NCBI RefSeq assembly: GCF_013377885.1 | Contig: NZ_JABKAU010000003.1 | Span: 115,892 to 179,891 of the forward strand | DNA: 64,000 nt | Reading direction: 5' to 3' | From: Hymenobacter lapidiphilus | Lineage (GTDB): Bacteria > Bacteroidota > Bacteroidia > Cytophagales > Hymenobacteraceae | Shown here: positions 7,602 through 15,236 of the stretch, in pieces | How the letters are laid out: each line of letters opens with the position of its first letter | Numbering within the stretch: position 1 is the stretch's first letter | Notes under the pieces: generated by a model | Database searches by the model: none | Told to the model about the DNA's origin: nothing | The model's input: only the letters and a program-made list of their open reading frames with translations | Made by a program: the position numbers and the translations under genes

Positions 7602-8960
7602 ATGTCCCGCTCCCTCCTTTTGCTGCTCGGCCTGGGCCTGACCGTCCCCGTTTTCGCCCAGACCAAGCCTGCCACCACGCCCGACCCGCTCATCCTGCAG
7701 ATGGTCCAGCAGGTTTCAGAGAAGAACCTGCGCGACGACGTGGATAAGCTCGTGAGCTTCGGCACGCGCCACACGCTTTCCGATACCAAGAGCAAGAAGC
7801 GCGGCATCGGGGCGGCCCGGAACTGGGTGGAAAGCGAATTCCGCAAGTACAGCAAGGCCAGCGGCGGCCGGCTTAAGGTCGAGCAGGATACGTTTACCAT
7901 CAAGCCCGACGGCCGCCGCATCAACGCGCCTGTAGTCATGGCCAACGTGATGGCCACGCTGCCCGGCACCGACCCCACCGACACGCGCGTGTTCATCGTC
8001 AGCGGCCACATCGACTCGCGGGTGAGCGACGTGATGAACGCCACGGCCGACGCGCCCGGCGCTAACGATGACGCCTCGGGCACGGTGGCCGTAATGGAGC
8101 TGGCCCGCGTGATGAGCCAGCAGCAGTTTCCGGCCACTATAATTTTCGTGGCCGTGCAGGGCGAAGAGCAGGGCCTCTACGGCTCGACGCACATGGCCAA
8201 GCGGGCCAAGAAGGAGGGCTGGAACCTGGTGGCCATGCTCAACAACGACATCGTGGGCAACTCGACCGGCCACGACCCGACCATCAAAAACACCACCCAG
8301 CTGCGCGTACTGAGCGAAGGCATTCCGGCCAACGAAACGCCCGAGCAGGCCCGGATGCGCCGCACGCTCAGTTCGGAAAACGATTCGCCCAGCCGCCTGC
8401 TGGCCCGCTACGCCCGCGAGGCCACCAAGCAGTACGTACCCGGCCACGAGGTAGTGCTGGTGTACCGCCCCGACCGGTTTCTGCGCGGCGGCGACCATAC
8501 GCCCTTCAATCAGCAGGGCTTCACGGCGGTACGCTTCACGGAGGTGAACGAGGATTTCCGGCACCAGCACCAGGATTTGCGCACCGAAAACGGCGAGGAA
8601 TACGGCGACCTGGCCAAGTTTATGGACTTCGCCTACCTGCGCCAGAACACCGGCGTAAACCTGGCCACGCTGGCCAGCCTGGCCCTTGCCCCAGCGGCCC
8701 CGCGCAACGTGGGCGTGCTCACGGCCAAGCTCACCAACCGCACCGAACTGCAGTGGGAAGCCCCCGCTGCGGGCGAAAAGCCGGTCGGCTACTACGTACT
8801 CATGCGCCCCACCAACGCCTCCGAGTGGGAGCAGAAGTTCTTCGTAACCGACCTCAAAGCCGATTTGCCCTATAACAAGGACAACTTCCTGTTTGGGGTG
8901 GTGAGCGTAGACGCGGAGGGCCACGAAAGCCTGCCGGTGCTACCCGTACCGGTGCGCTAA
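7602..8960 (+). CDS. Secreted M28-family zinc aminopeptidase
   Basis: A 452-residue exported peptidase. The ATG at 7602 gives a clean signal peptide (MSRSLLLLLGLGLTVPVFAQ); the open frame upstream lies in repeat DNA. M28 zinc ligands and catalytic residues appear in order: SGHIDSR (His), GANDDASG (bridging Asp), VQGEEQGLYGS (catalytic Glu and Glu ligand), LNNDIVGN (Asp) and GGDHTPFNQQG (His). The C-terminal 80 residues look like a fibronectin-like beta domain (ELQWEAPAAGEKPVGYYV). Substrate is not predictable. It stands alone, flanked by repeat DNA upstream and a 329-base gap downstream. Confidence 0.92.
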   Translation: MSRSLLLLLGLGLTVPVFAQTKPATTPDPLILQMVQQVSEKNLRDDVDKLVSFGTRHTLSDTKSKKRGIGAARNWVESEFRKYSKASGGRLKVEQDTFTIKPDGRRINAPVVMANVMATLPGTDPTDTRVFIVSGHIDSRVSDVMNATADAPGANDDASGTVAVMELARVMSQQQFPATIIFVAVQGEEQGLYGSTHMAKRAKKEGWNLVAMLNNDIVGNSTGHDPTIKNTTQLRVLSEGIPANETPEQARMRRTLSSENDSPSRLLARYAREATKQYVPGHEVVLVYRPDRFLRGGDHTPFNQQGFTAVRFTEVNEDFRHQHQDLRTENGEEYGDLAKFMDFAYLRQNTGVNLATLASLALAPAAPRNVGVLTAKLTNRTELQWEAPAAGEKPVGYYVLMRPTNASEWEQKFFVTDLKADLPYNKDNFLFGVVSVDAEGHESLPVLPVPVR

Positions 8961-9289
8961 GCGCGGGGCCGCTTCCGGCCGGCCTTGTTTGCCTTTTAGC
9001 GTGAGCGGCTACTGCAGAATTGCGGTGGCTGCTCTTGGTTTGGGGCGTATTCGGTTTGCAGTTGCTGCGCGCTGGTTGCGTACGTTGGCATCGGCCCAAG
9101 AACCAGCCACAGGAGGTGAGTACAGCTATTACGATGCAGTTGGGGCATGTTTCTGCAAACTAATACAGCCGGTTGCCAAGAGCAGGAGCAACCAACTTAT
9201 AGCGAAAGGCTTACCAAGGCGAATAAGCTGTTGGTTGCAGCCCCATTCAGGTTATATTTCGGGCACCTTTCCACTTTATCCTTTATTAC
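8961..9289. other. Intergenic gap, no gene seen
   Basis: The 329 bases between the M28 peptidase and the BNR protein hold an open frame from 8989 that runs into the next gene in a different frame and has no family features, so it is not called. A variant -7 box (TATATTTC, 9253-9260) lies 30 bases before the next start. No strong hairpin was seen. Confidence 0.5.
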
Positions 9290-10639
9290 ATGAAAACCAA
9301 TTTATTCACCTTGTTGCTGCTGAGTACCGGCCTCACGGCTTCAGCCCAGTGGGTCAACCAGCCCATTTCTTTCGCCAACCCAACCTCCGCGGCCCTTTTT
9401 CTGGAGGCCGTGGATGCTAATACTGTCTGGACGGCTGCCCTCGATTTGTCGGGGGGCGACGCGTACGTGCCGGCTCAGCTAGCCCGCTCTATCGACGGGG
9501 GCCAGAGCTGGGCCGTGCGGGCATTGCCTCTCAACGCCACCGCCGAAGAACAGCTTGTTGGCTTAAGCGCGGTGAGTGGCAGCACGGCTTGGGTATTGGT
9601 AGTCAACACCGAAGGCGACGACAGCAGCCGCCTGCTGAAAACAACCGACGGCGGCCAGAACTGGGTAGCTCAGGGGGCCGGCGTGTTGTTTGCCAGCCCC
9701 AGAAGCTACGCCAGTCACGTGCATTTCTTTTCTGCTACCGAGGGCATGGTAGTGGGCGAGAGTCTCACCTCGGGCGGCAGTTTGGAGGTGTACCGCACCA
9801 CCGACGGCGGCCAGAGCTGGACGGCCGTGAGCACCCCGGCCACGCTCCCCAACGAATACCCCATCGTACTGTCGCCCGCCACTGTAGGCAACAGCATCTG
9901 GCTGGGCACCGATGAGGGGCGCGTATTCCGCTCTACTGACCGCGGCCAGACCTGGGCTGTGTTTACTATAGGGGAGACAGAACTTACGCACATCCATTTT
10001 CGCGACCAGCAGAACGGTCTGGCCCTGAGCTTAAATGAGCGAAGCACCAACCACCGTTTGTTCCGGACCAACAACGGGGGCCAGACCTGGAACCCGGTAA
10101 ACTACAGCGGCCCGCTGCACGGCGTTTCCATCAGCGCGGTGCCCGGCACCAATCAGTATGTTTCGGTGGGGTACGATGAGGATAACGGCGACCAGGGTTC
10201 GTCGTACTCGCGCGACAACGGCCAGACCTGGATTAATCTGGAGAATCAGATCAACCACTTTGTGGTCGATTTTGTGAGCCCTACGGTGGGCTGGAGCACT
10301 GGCTTTCGGGGCTCTATCGACAACCCACGGGGCAATGGCCTTAACAAGTTCGGTAGCACGGTGCTTGGCCTGCGCGGAACCGATGCGGCGTTGCAGGCGG
10401 GCCTGCGGGTGGTGCCCAACCCGGCAGAAGGGGGCCGCAGCAGCCTGCGGGTAGCCCAGCCCTTCGGAGCCGCCGTCCAGGTGCGGATACTCGACGTGAC
10501 CGGCCGCCTCGTGAGCCAGCACAACTGGACCGGCAGCGTACCACTGGAGCTGAATTTGAGCCGCGAGAAAGCCGGATTGTACGTGCTCGAAGTAGCTGGT
10601 ACCAACGGTACGGCCCGCCAGAAGCTGCAGGTGCAGTAA
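9290..10639 (+). CDS. T9SS-exported BNR/Ycf48-like repeat protein
   Basis: A 449-residue protein with signal peptide MKTNLFTLLLLSTGLTASAQ. Residues 20-360 form a beta-propeller-like array: 'TTDGGQSW/NW', 'TDRGQTW', 'TNNGGQTW' and 'SRDNGQTW' recur about every 45-50 residues (the BNR/Asp-box pattern). The last 75 residues are a type IX secretion sorting domain (VVPNPAEGG..., VRILDVTGRLV, LYVLEVAG, QKLQVQ). It should be exported and attached to or released from the cell surface. Active-site residues of true sialidases were not identified, so an enzymatic role should not be assumed. Confidence 0.9.
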   Translation: MKTNLFTLLLLSTGLTASAQWVNQPISFANPTSAALFLEAVDANTVWTAALDLSGGDAYVPAQLARSIDGGQSWAVRALPLNATAEEQLVGLSAVSGSTAWVLVVNTEGDDSSRLLKTTDGGQNWVAQGAGVLFASPRSYASHVHFFSATEGMVVGESLTSGGSLEVYRTTDGGQSWTAVSTPATLPNEYPIVLSPATVGNSIWLGTDEGRVFRSTDRGQTWAVFTIGETELTHIHFRDQQNGLALSLNERSTNHRLFRTNNGGQTWNPVNYSGPLHGVSISAVPGTNQYVSVGYDEDNGDQGSSYSRDNGQTWINLENQINHFVVDFVSPTVGWSTGFRGSIDNPRGNGLNKFGSTVLGLRGTDAALQAGLRVVPNPAEGGRSSLRVAQPFGAAVQVRILDVTGRLVSQHNWTGSVPLELNLSREKAGLYVLEVAGTNGTARQKLQVQ

Positions 10640-10940
10640 GCCCGGCCGGTCTGGAGGCACGGGGGTTAATTCCGCTTTTTTTCCCTTTCCTACTCGCCCC
10701 GAACGCGGCGCATACCGGCGGCTACCAACGCGCCGGACCTCACCAATCGGCCTGCTAATGGCCCTCGTTTCCTGGTTTGCCCCACTCGGCTGGCCCTGCT
10801 TTCCGGCTGAAACCGGACTTAGGCGGCAGCAGACGGCCAGTGGAGAGACTATCGGGCAGCAAAGCGAAGAGACGCGCTTCGACCCGACTGTCGCTCTAAG
10901 TCTGTGTACATAGTTCCCCGTGTTTCCTTTCGAACATGCC

Positions 10941-10977
10941 AGCGCCGGTCCTGCCCAGGGCCGGCGCTACTTTTTTT
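10941..10977 (+). terminator. Strong rho-independent terminator
   Basis: Hairpin agcgccggtcctg / cagggccggcgct followed by a run of seven T (10971-10977). It closes the BNR gene transcript some 300 bases after the stop codon. Confidence 0.8.
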
Positions 10978-11091
10978 CTAAAAGCGTGTTGGGGGTTTTG
11001 ATTTTCATGTCGTGCCTCGACAAGCTCAGCATGACACGGAATCGATTATTTTAAAAATTCCCCAACACGCTTTTAGAAAAAAAGTAGCGCC
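10963..11091. repeat. Composite palindrome with perfect 32-base arms
   Basis: The left arm 10963-10994 (ggcgctactttttttc...) is the exact reverse complement of 11060-11091. The arms include half the stem and the T run of the preceding terminator. The interior holds tcgtgcctcgacaagctcagcatgac, a family II core word. A related shorter element with gtgtgttgggg arms is at 48765-48829. Confidence 0.9.
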
Positions 11092-11196
11092 TAACCCTCT
11101 GGTTGCCCGGCGAATCACCATAGCTTTACTATTATACATGATAGATAAACAAATATTCTTACCTAAACTTGCGGCATCATTCACCCACCCGCCCGC

Positions 11197-12168
11197 ATGG
11201 ACGCTGAACTGCTGATTGCCAACCTGACCAACCCCACCCTGCTGTTCTTCGTGCTGGGCATCGTGGCGACCCTCGTTAGGAGCGACCTGGAGATTCCACC
11301 TTCCACCGTCAAGTTCATCTCGCTTTATCTGTTGTTTGCCATTGGCTTCAAGGGTGGGCAGGAGCTGGCGCATAGTCCGTTTGAGGCAGAAATCATCTAC
11401 TCGCTTGGTTTCGGGCTGCTGCTGTCCTCCCTGATTCCACTCTACACGTTCTTCATTCTCAAGCGCCGCCTCACCGTCAGCGACGCCGGGGCCGTGGCGG
11501 CGGCCTATGGCTCGGTCAGCGCCGTTACGTTCGTGGCGGCCGTCTCATTTCTGGATGCCCAAAGCCTGGCGTTCAGCGGGCACATGGTGGCCGTAATGGC
11601 TCTCATGGAGGCCCCGGCCATCATCGTGGGCATTATTCTGCTGATGCGCTACGATATTCCCGGCCCCGACGAGCCGCCCCGCCTGAGCCTGGGTAGCGTG
11701 GTCCACCACTCTGTTACCAACGGCAGCGTGCTGATGGTAGTCGGCTCGCTGGTTATCGGCATCATTGCTGATTCCAAGCAGGCCGAGGGCATCAAGCCTT
11801 TTACCACCGATATTTTCAAAGGATTTCTGGCCATTTTCCTGCTCGAAATGGGCATGGTTACGGCCCGGCGCTTCGGCACTTTTAGCCGCTACGGGCGCTT
11901 CGTAACGCTATTTGCCGTGCTCATGCCCCTGTTCAACGGCAGCATGGTAGCCGTGGCCAGCCACTTGGTCACCAACTCGGTGGGCAACCGCTTTATCTTC
12001 GCCATTCTGGCCGCCAGCGCCTCCTACATTGCCGTGCCGGCGGCCATGCGGCTGGCGGCTCCCAAGGCAGACCCCGGCCTCTACATTCCAATGGCGCTAG
12101 GCGTTACATTTCCCGTCAACATTACCTTAGGAATGCCCCTGTACCTACTGCTGGTGCAGCACTCGTAG
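11197..12168 (+). CDS. Sodium-dependent bicarbonate permease (SbtA-like)
   Basis: A 323-residue membrane protein with about ten hydrophobic helices. The start (NPTLLFFVLGIVATLVRSDLEIPP) and FISLYLLFAIGFKGGQEL are typical of the Sbt_1 family, which takes up bicarbonate with sodium. The second half (FLLEMGMVTARR, SASYIAVPAAMRLAAPKADP, ALGVTFPVNITLGMPLY) shows the inverted repeat partner. No SbtB/PII-like gene is next to it, so cyanobacterial-type regulation is not implied. An AT-rich stretch with TAAACTTG (11164-11171) may be its promoter. Confidence 0.9.
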   Translation: MDAELLIANLTNPTLLFFVLGIVATLVRSDLEIPPSTVKFISLYLLFAIGFKGGQELAHSPFEAEIIYSLGFGLLLSSLIPLYTFFILKRRLTVSDAGAVAAAYGSVSAVTFVAAVSFLDAQSLAFSGHMVAVMALMEAPAIIVGIILLMRYDIPGPDEPPRLSLGSVVHHSVTNGSVLMVVGSLVIGIIADSKQAEGIKPFTTDIFKGFLAIFLLEMGMVTARRFGTFSRYGRFVTLFAVLMPLFNGSMVAVASHLVTNSVGNRFIFAILAASASYIAVPAAMRLAAPKADPGLYIPMALGVTFPVNITLGMPLYLLLVQHS

Positions 12169-12280
12169 CGCCGGCCAAACCAGAAAAAAACGGTGGCCCA
12201 TTGCAATAATCCGCCGCCGCCGGCCGTACTTGCGACGCAAAACCTTTCCTGCGGTCTTCGGATCGCGCAACTTTTCCGGC

Positions 12281-12385
12281 ATGACCTGCATTTCTTTCCC
12301 TTCGACCTTTGCGCTTTCGGTGGCCCTGACCGCCCTAGCCGCTATGCCGATGCTGAAGAAATGCTGCAAACGAATCACGACCTGA
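12281..12385 (+). CDS. Probable leader peptide before aspartate kinase
   Basis: A 34-codon open frame starts MTCISFPSTFALSV and ends MPMLKKCCKRITT followed by TGA. Eight of its last thirteen residues (Met, Lys, Ile, Thr) are aspartate-family amino acids, the end products controlled by the downstream aspartate kinase. A terminator hairpin lies 38 bases after its stop and 57 bases before the kinase start. This is the layout of transcription attenuation. The antiterminator was not worked out, and the peptide could be a chance frame. Confidence 0.5.
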   Translation: MTCISFPSTFALSVALTALAAMPMLKKCCKRITT

Positions 12386-12423
12386 CCGTCGCGCCTCTTC
12401 GTGCCATCTTCCTTTGAGCATTG

Positions 12424-12456
12424 AGCGCCGGTCTTCCCAGACCGGCGCTTTTTTTT
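12424..12456 (+). terminator. Terminator/attenuator upstream of aspartate kinase
   Basis: agcgccggtct and agaccggcgct form a perfect 11-base stem with a four-base loop, followed by eight T. It lies between the putative leader peptide and the aspartate kinase start, so it either ends an upstream transcript or acts as an attenuator. Confidence 0.8.
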
Positions 12457-12513
12457 CACCCGTGCGGCTGATTCACCTTTTATCATCGCGCTTGCTTCCC
12501 GTTTTTTCATCTT

Positions 12514-13845
12514 ATGAAAGTTTTAAAGTTTGGCGGTACCTCCGTCGGTTCGGCGCCCCGCATGCGCGAAGTAGCGGAGCTGATGCACGCGCCGCACCTG
12601 CAGCGGCGCATCGTGGTACTCTCGGCCATGAGCGGCACCACCAACGCACTGGTTGAGTTGGCGGGCCTACTGTACGCCCGCAACGCCGCACCGGCCACCG
12701 CACACCTCGAACAGCTACGCCAACACTACCGAACGGTGGCCACCGAGCTGCTCGGCGCAACTGAGGCCGATGCCTTCTGGCCAACGCTGGACCAGTCATT
12801 CCGGACCCTGCGCGAACTGGCCGCCAATCTGCCGCTGACAGCCGAGGGCGAGCGGGTCATCCTGGCCCAGGGCGAACTGCTGAGCACCCGACTGATGTAC
12901 GGCTTTGTGACGACGGTATTGGGCCGCCCGGCCGTGCTGCTACCCGCCCTCGACTTCATGCGCCTCAATGCCGACGGCGAGCCTGACACGGCCGCCATCC
13001 GGCAGGGGCTGGCCGCCGCGCTGGCCCCCTACCCCGACGACGCGCTGTTCATCACCCAGGGCTTTATCTGCCGCGACGCGCACGGTGCCATCGACAACCT
13101 GCGGCGCGGCGGCTCCGACTATTCGGCCTCGCTGATTGGCGCGGCGCTACAGGCCGAGGAAATCCAGATCTGGACTGACATTGACGGGCTGCACAACAAC
13201 GACCCACGGGTGGTAGCTGGCACCTATCCGGTGCGGGAGCTTTCGTTTGATGAGGCCGCCGAGCTGGCCTACTTCGGGGCCAAGATTCTGCACCCCAGCT
13301 CGGTGCTGCCGGCGCGGGCCCACGGCATTCCGGTGCGGCTACTGAACACGATGCAGCCCGAGGCCCCCGGCACGCTCATTTCGGCGCGCACCGGCTCCGG
13401 CTCCATCAAGGCTATTGCCGCCAAAGACGGCATCACGGCCATCAACGTAAAATCGAGCCGGATGCTGCTGGCCCACGGATTTCTGCGCAGCCTGTTCGAG
13501 GTGTTCGAGCGCCACCGCACCGCCATTGATATGATTACGACCTCGGAAGTGGCCGTGTCGCTGACCATTGACGACGCCAGCCGCCTGCCCCAGATTGTGG
13601 CCGAGCTGCAGGATTTTGGCGCAGTGGCAGTTGATGAAAACCAGAGCATCATCTGCCTCGTCGGCAGCCTCACACAGGATACCAACGGCAGCGCCCACCG
13701 CGCCTTCGCCGCCCTGCGCGACGTACCGGTGCGCATGATCAGCTACGGCGGCTCGCCCAACAACATCAGCATTCTGGTAAGCACCGAAGATAAAGTGCGC
13801 GCTTTGCGGGCATTGAACGCGGGGCTATTTGAGGGGCGGAACTAG
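12514..13845 (+). CDS. lysC: Aspartate kinase
   Basis: Phosphorylates L-aspartate in the first step toward lysine, threonine and methionine. The 443-residue protein begins MKVLKFGGTSVGSA (kinase signature), has RGGSDYSASLIG and EIQIWTDIDGLHNNDPR in the catalytic domain, and two ACT modules from about residue 300 (ITAINVKSSRMLLAHGFL, ISYGGSPNNISILV). It is monofunctional: no homoserine dehydrogenase follows. lysA lies downstream in the same direction after a repeat, which supports a lysine role; the symbol reflects that and not a proven isozyme type. Confidence 0.94.
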   Translation: MKVLKFGGTSVGSAPRMREVAELMHAPHLQRRIVVLSAMSGTTNALVELAGLLYARNAAPATAHLEQLRQHYRTVATELLGATEADAFWPTLDQSFRTLRELAANLPLTAEGERVILAQGELLSTRLMYGFVTTVLGRPAVLLPALDFMRLNADGEPDTAAIRQGLAAALAPYPDDALFITQGFICRDAHGAIDNLRRGGSDYSASLIGAALQAEEIQIWTDIDGLHNNDPRVVAGTYPVRELSFDEAAELAYFGAKILHPSSVLPARAHGIPVRLLNTMQPEAPGTLISARTGSGSIKAIAAKDGITAINVKSSRMLLAHGFLRSLFEVFERHRTAIDMITTSEVAVSLTIDDASRLPQIVAELQDFGAVAVDENQSIICLVGSLTQDTNGSAHRAFAALRDVPVRMISYGGSPNNISILVSTEDKVRALRALNAGLFEGRN

Positions 13846-13860
13846 CGAGCTAAAGACCGG

Positions 13861-13970
13861 TGTCATGCGGAGCGAAGCGGAGCGCAGTCGAAGCATCTCT
13901 ACCGTAGTAGTAAAATAAATTACGCTGGCAACGAAGCGGTAGAGATGCTTCGACTACGCTCCGCATGACA
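13861..13970. repeat. Family II palindrome between aspartate kinase and lysA
   Basis: Arms tgtcatgcggagcg...cgaagcatctctaccg and cggtagagatgcttcg...ctccgcatgaca enclose an AT-rich loop. Copies of the same core (gaagcatctctac) are at 16977, 20959, 56207 and, degenerate, 61326. Confidence 0.9.
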
Positions 13971-14033
13971 CGTTCTTTCCCTTCACTAATGCCCACTTAC
14001 TCAAACAACCCCAGCCCATCACAACCCAACCTC

Positions 14034-15182
14034 ATGTCTCTCCAGCTTCCTGCTGAATTTTTGAATCAGCCCACCCCTTTTTACTATTACGACCTTGCCC
14101 TGCTCGACCAGACGCTGGCGGCGCTGACGGCGGCGGCCCGGCCGGGCAATTTCCGGGTGCATTATGCCCTCAAGGCCAACTTTAACCTGCCCGTGCTGGA
14201 ACGCATCCGGCGGGCCGGGCTGGGGGCAGATTGCGTGAGCGGCGGCGAGGTGCAACGGGCCCTGGAGGCCGGTTTTGGGGCCGATGATGTGGTGTTTGCC
14301 GGCGTGGGCAAGTCAGATGCCGAAATACGCCTGGCCCTGGCAGCCGATATTTTCTGCTTCAACGCTGAGTCGGTGCCCGAGCTGCGGGTGCTCGACGAGC
14401 TGGCCGGCACCCAGGGCCGCCGGGCGCGCGTGGCGCTGCGCATCAACCCCAACGTAGATGCCTACACCCACCCCCACATCACCACGGGCCTCGACGCCAA
14501 CAAGTTCGGCATCAGCCTGCCCGATCTGGCCGGGGTGCTGGAGCAGCTGGAGCAGCTGCCCAACGTGGAGCTCATTGGCCTGCACGCCCACATCGGCTCG
14601 CAGATAACCGAGCTGAGCGTATTTGCCGCCCTCAGCCGCAAGCTCAACGACCTGCAGACCTGGCTCGAAGACCGCGGCCACCGCCTGCCGCACCTCAACG
14701 TGGGCGGCGGCCTGGGCATCAGCTACGAGCAGCCCAACGAGCACCCGATTCCTGATTTCCAGACGTATTTCGGCATGTTTGAGCAGCACCTGCAGCGGCG
14801 GCCGGGCCAGCAGGTGCACGTGGAGCTTGGCCGCTCGGTGGTAGCGCAGTGCGGCACGCTGCTCAGCCGGGTGCTGTATGTAAAGGAAAGCCAGCACACG
14901 CGTTTCGCCATTCTCGATGCGGGCATGACCGAGCTGATGCGCCCGGCCCTTTACGGCAGCCACCACCACATCGAAAACCTCAGCAGCCAACTGCCCGAGC
15001 TGGCCTACGACGTGGTAGGACCCATCTGCGAATCGACCGACACGTTTGGCCGCGCCCGGCTGCTACCCGAAACCCAGCGCCACGACCTGCTGGCCATCCG
15101 CTCGGCCGGGGCCTACGGCGAGGTCATGTCATCAGGCTACAACCTGCGCGAGAAGGCGGCGGCGGTGTACGGTGGGCGGTAA
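14034..15182 (+). CDS. lysA: Diaminopimelate decarboxylase
   Basis: PLP enzyme of the alanine racemase fold that makes L-lysine from meso-diaminopimelate. The 382-residue protein has the PLP lysine in HYALKANFNLPVL, GADCVSGGEVQRAL, the HIGSQI motif, LNVGGGLGI and the second-domain cysteine motif CESTDTFG, plus YGEVMSSGYN near the end. The ATG at 14034 is preferred to one at 13989 because the earlier stretch (PTYSNNPSPSQPN) is unlike the family and lies next to repeat DNA. Its stop codon starts a palindrome. Confidence 0.95.
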   Translation: MSLQLPAEFLNQPTPFYYYDLALLDQTLAALTAAARPGNFRVHYALKANFNLPVLERIRRAGLGADCVSGGEVQRALEAGFGADDVVFAGVGKSDAEIRLALAADIFCFNAESVPELRVLDELAGTQGRRARVALRINPNVDAYTHPHITTGLDANKFGISLPDLAGVLEQLEQLPNVELIGLHAHIGSQITELSVFAALSRKLNDLQTWLEDRGHRLPHLNVGGGLGISYEQPNEHPIPDFQTYFGMFEQHLQRRPGQQVHVELGRSVVAQCGTLLSRVLYVKESQHTRFAILDAGMTELMRPALYGSHHHIENLSSQLPELAYDVVGPICESTDTFGRARLLPETQRHDLLAIRSAGAYGEVMSSGYNLREKAAAVYGGR

Positions 15183-15236
15183 CTGAACGACGTAGGGGCG
15201 GGGCGCAGCTAAGCCCCGCCCCTACGTCGTTCAGTT
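15181..15236. repeat. Family I perfect palindrome spanning two convergent stops
   Basis: 24-base perfect arms, 15181-15204 and 15213-15236, with an 8-base loop. The left arm starts inside the lysA stop codon and the right arm ends inside the stop codon of the convergent glycosyltransferase. It probably serves as a bidirectional terminator. Confidence 0.92.

Larger units (their letters stand above)
10640..11196. other. 557-base intergenic region with terminator and palindrome
   Basis: Contains a strong terminator (10941-10977), a composite 129-base palindrome (10963-11091) and an AT-rich promoter stretch (about 11115-11190). No protein-coding gene is supported; short open frames here overlap the repeats. 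Confidence 0.6.

Noticed and set aside
8989..9420. 143-codon open frame before the BNR gene
   Set aside because: Runs into the signal peptide of the real gene in another frame and shows no domain.
12193..12417. 74-codon frame upstream of aspartate kinase
   Set aside because: Overlaps the shorter leader frame in another register; its sequence has no leader-like amino-acid bias and no family match.
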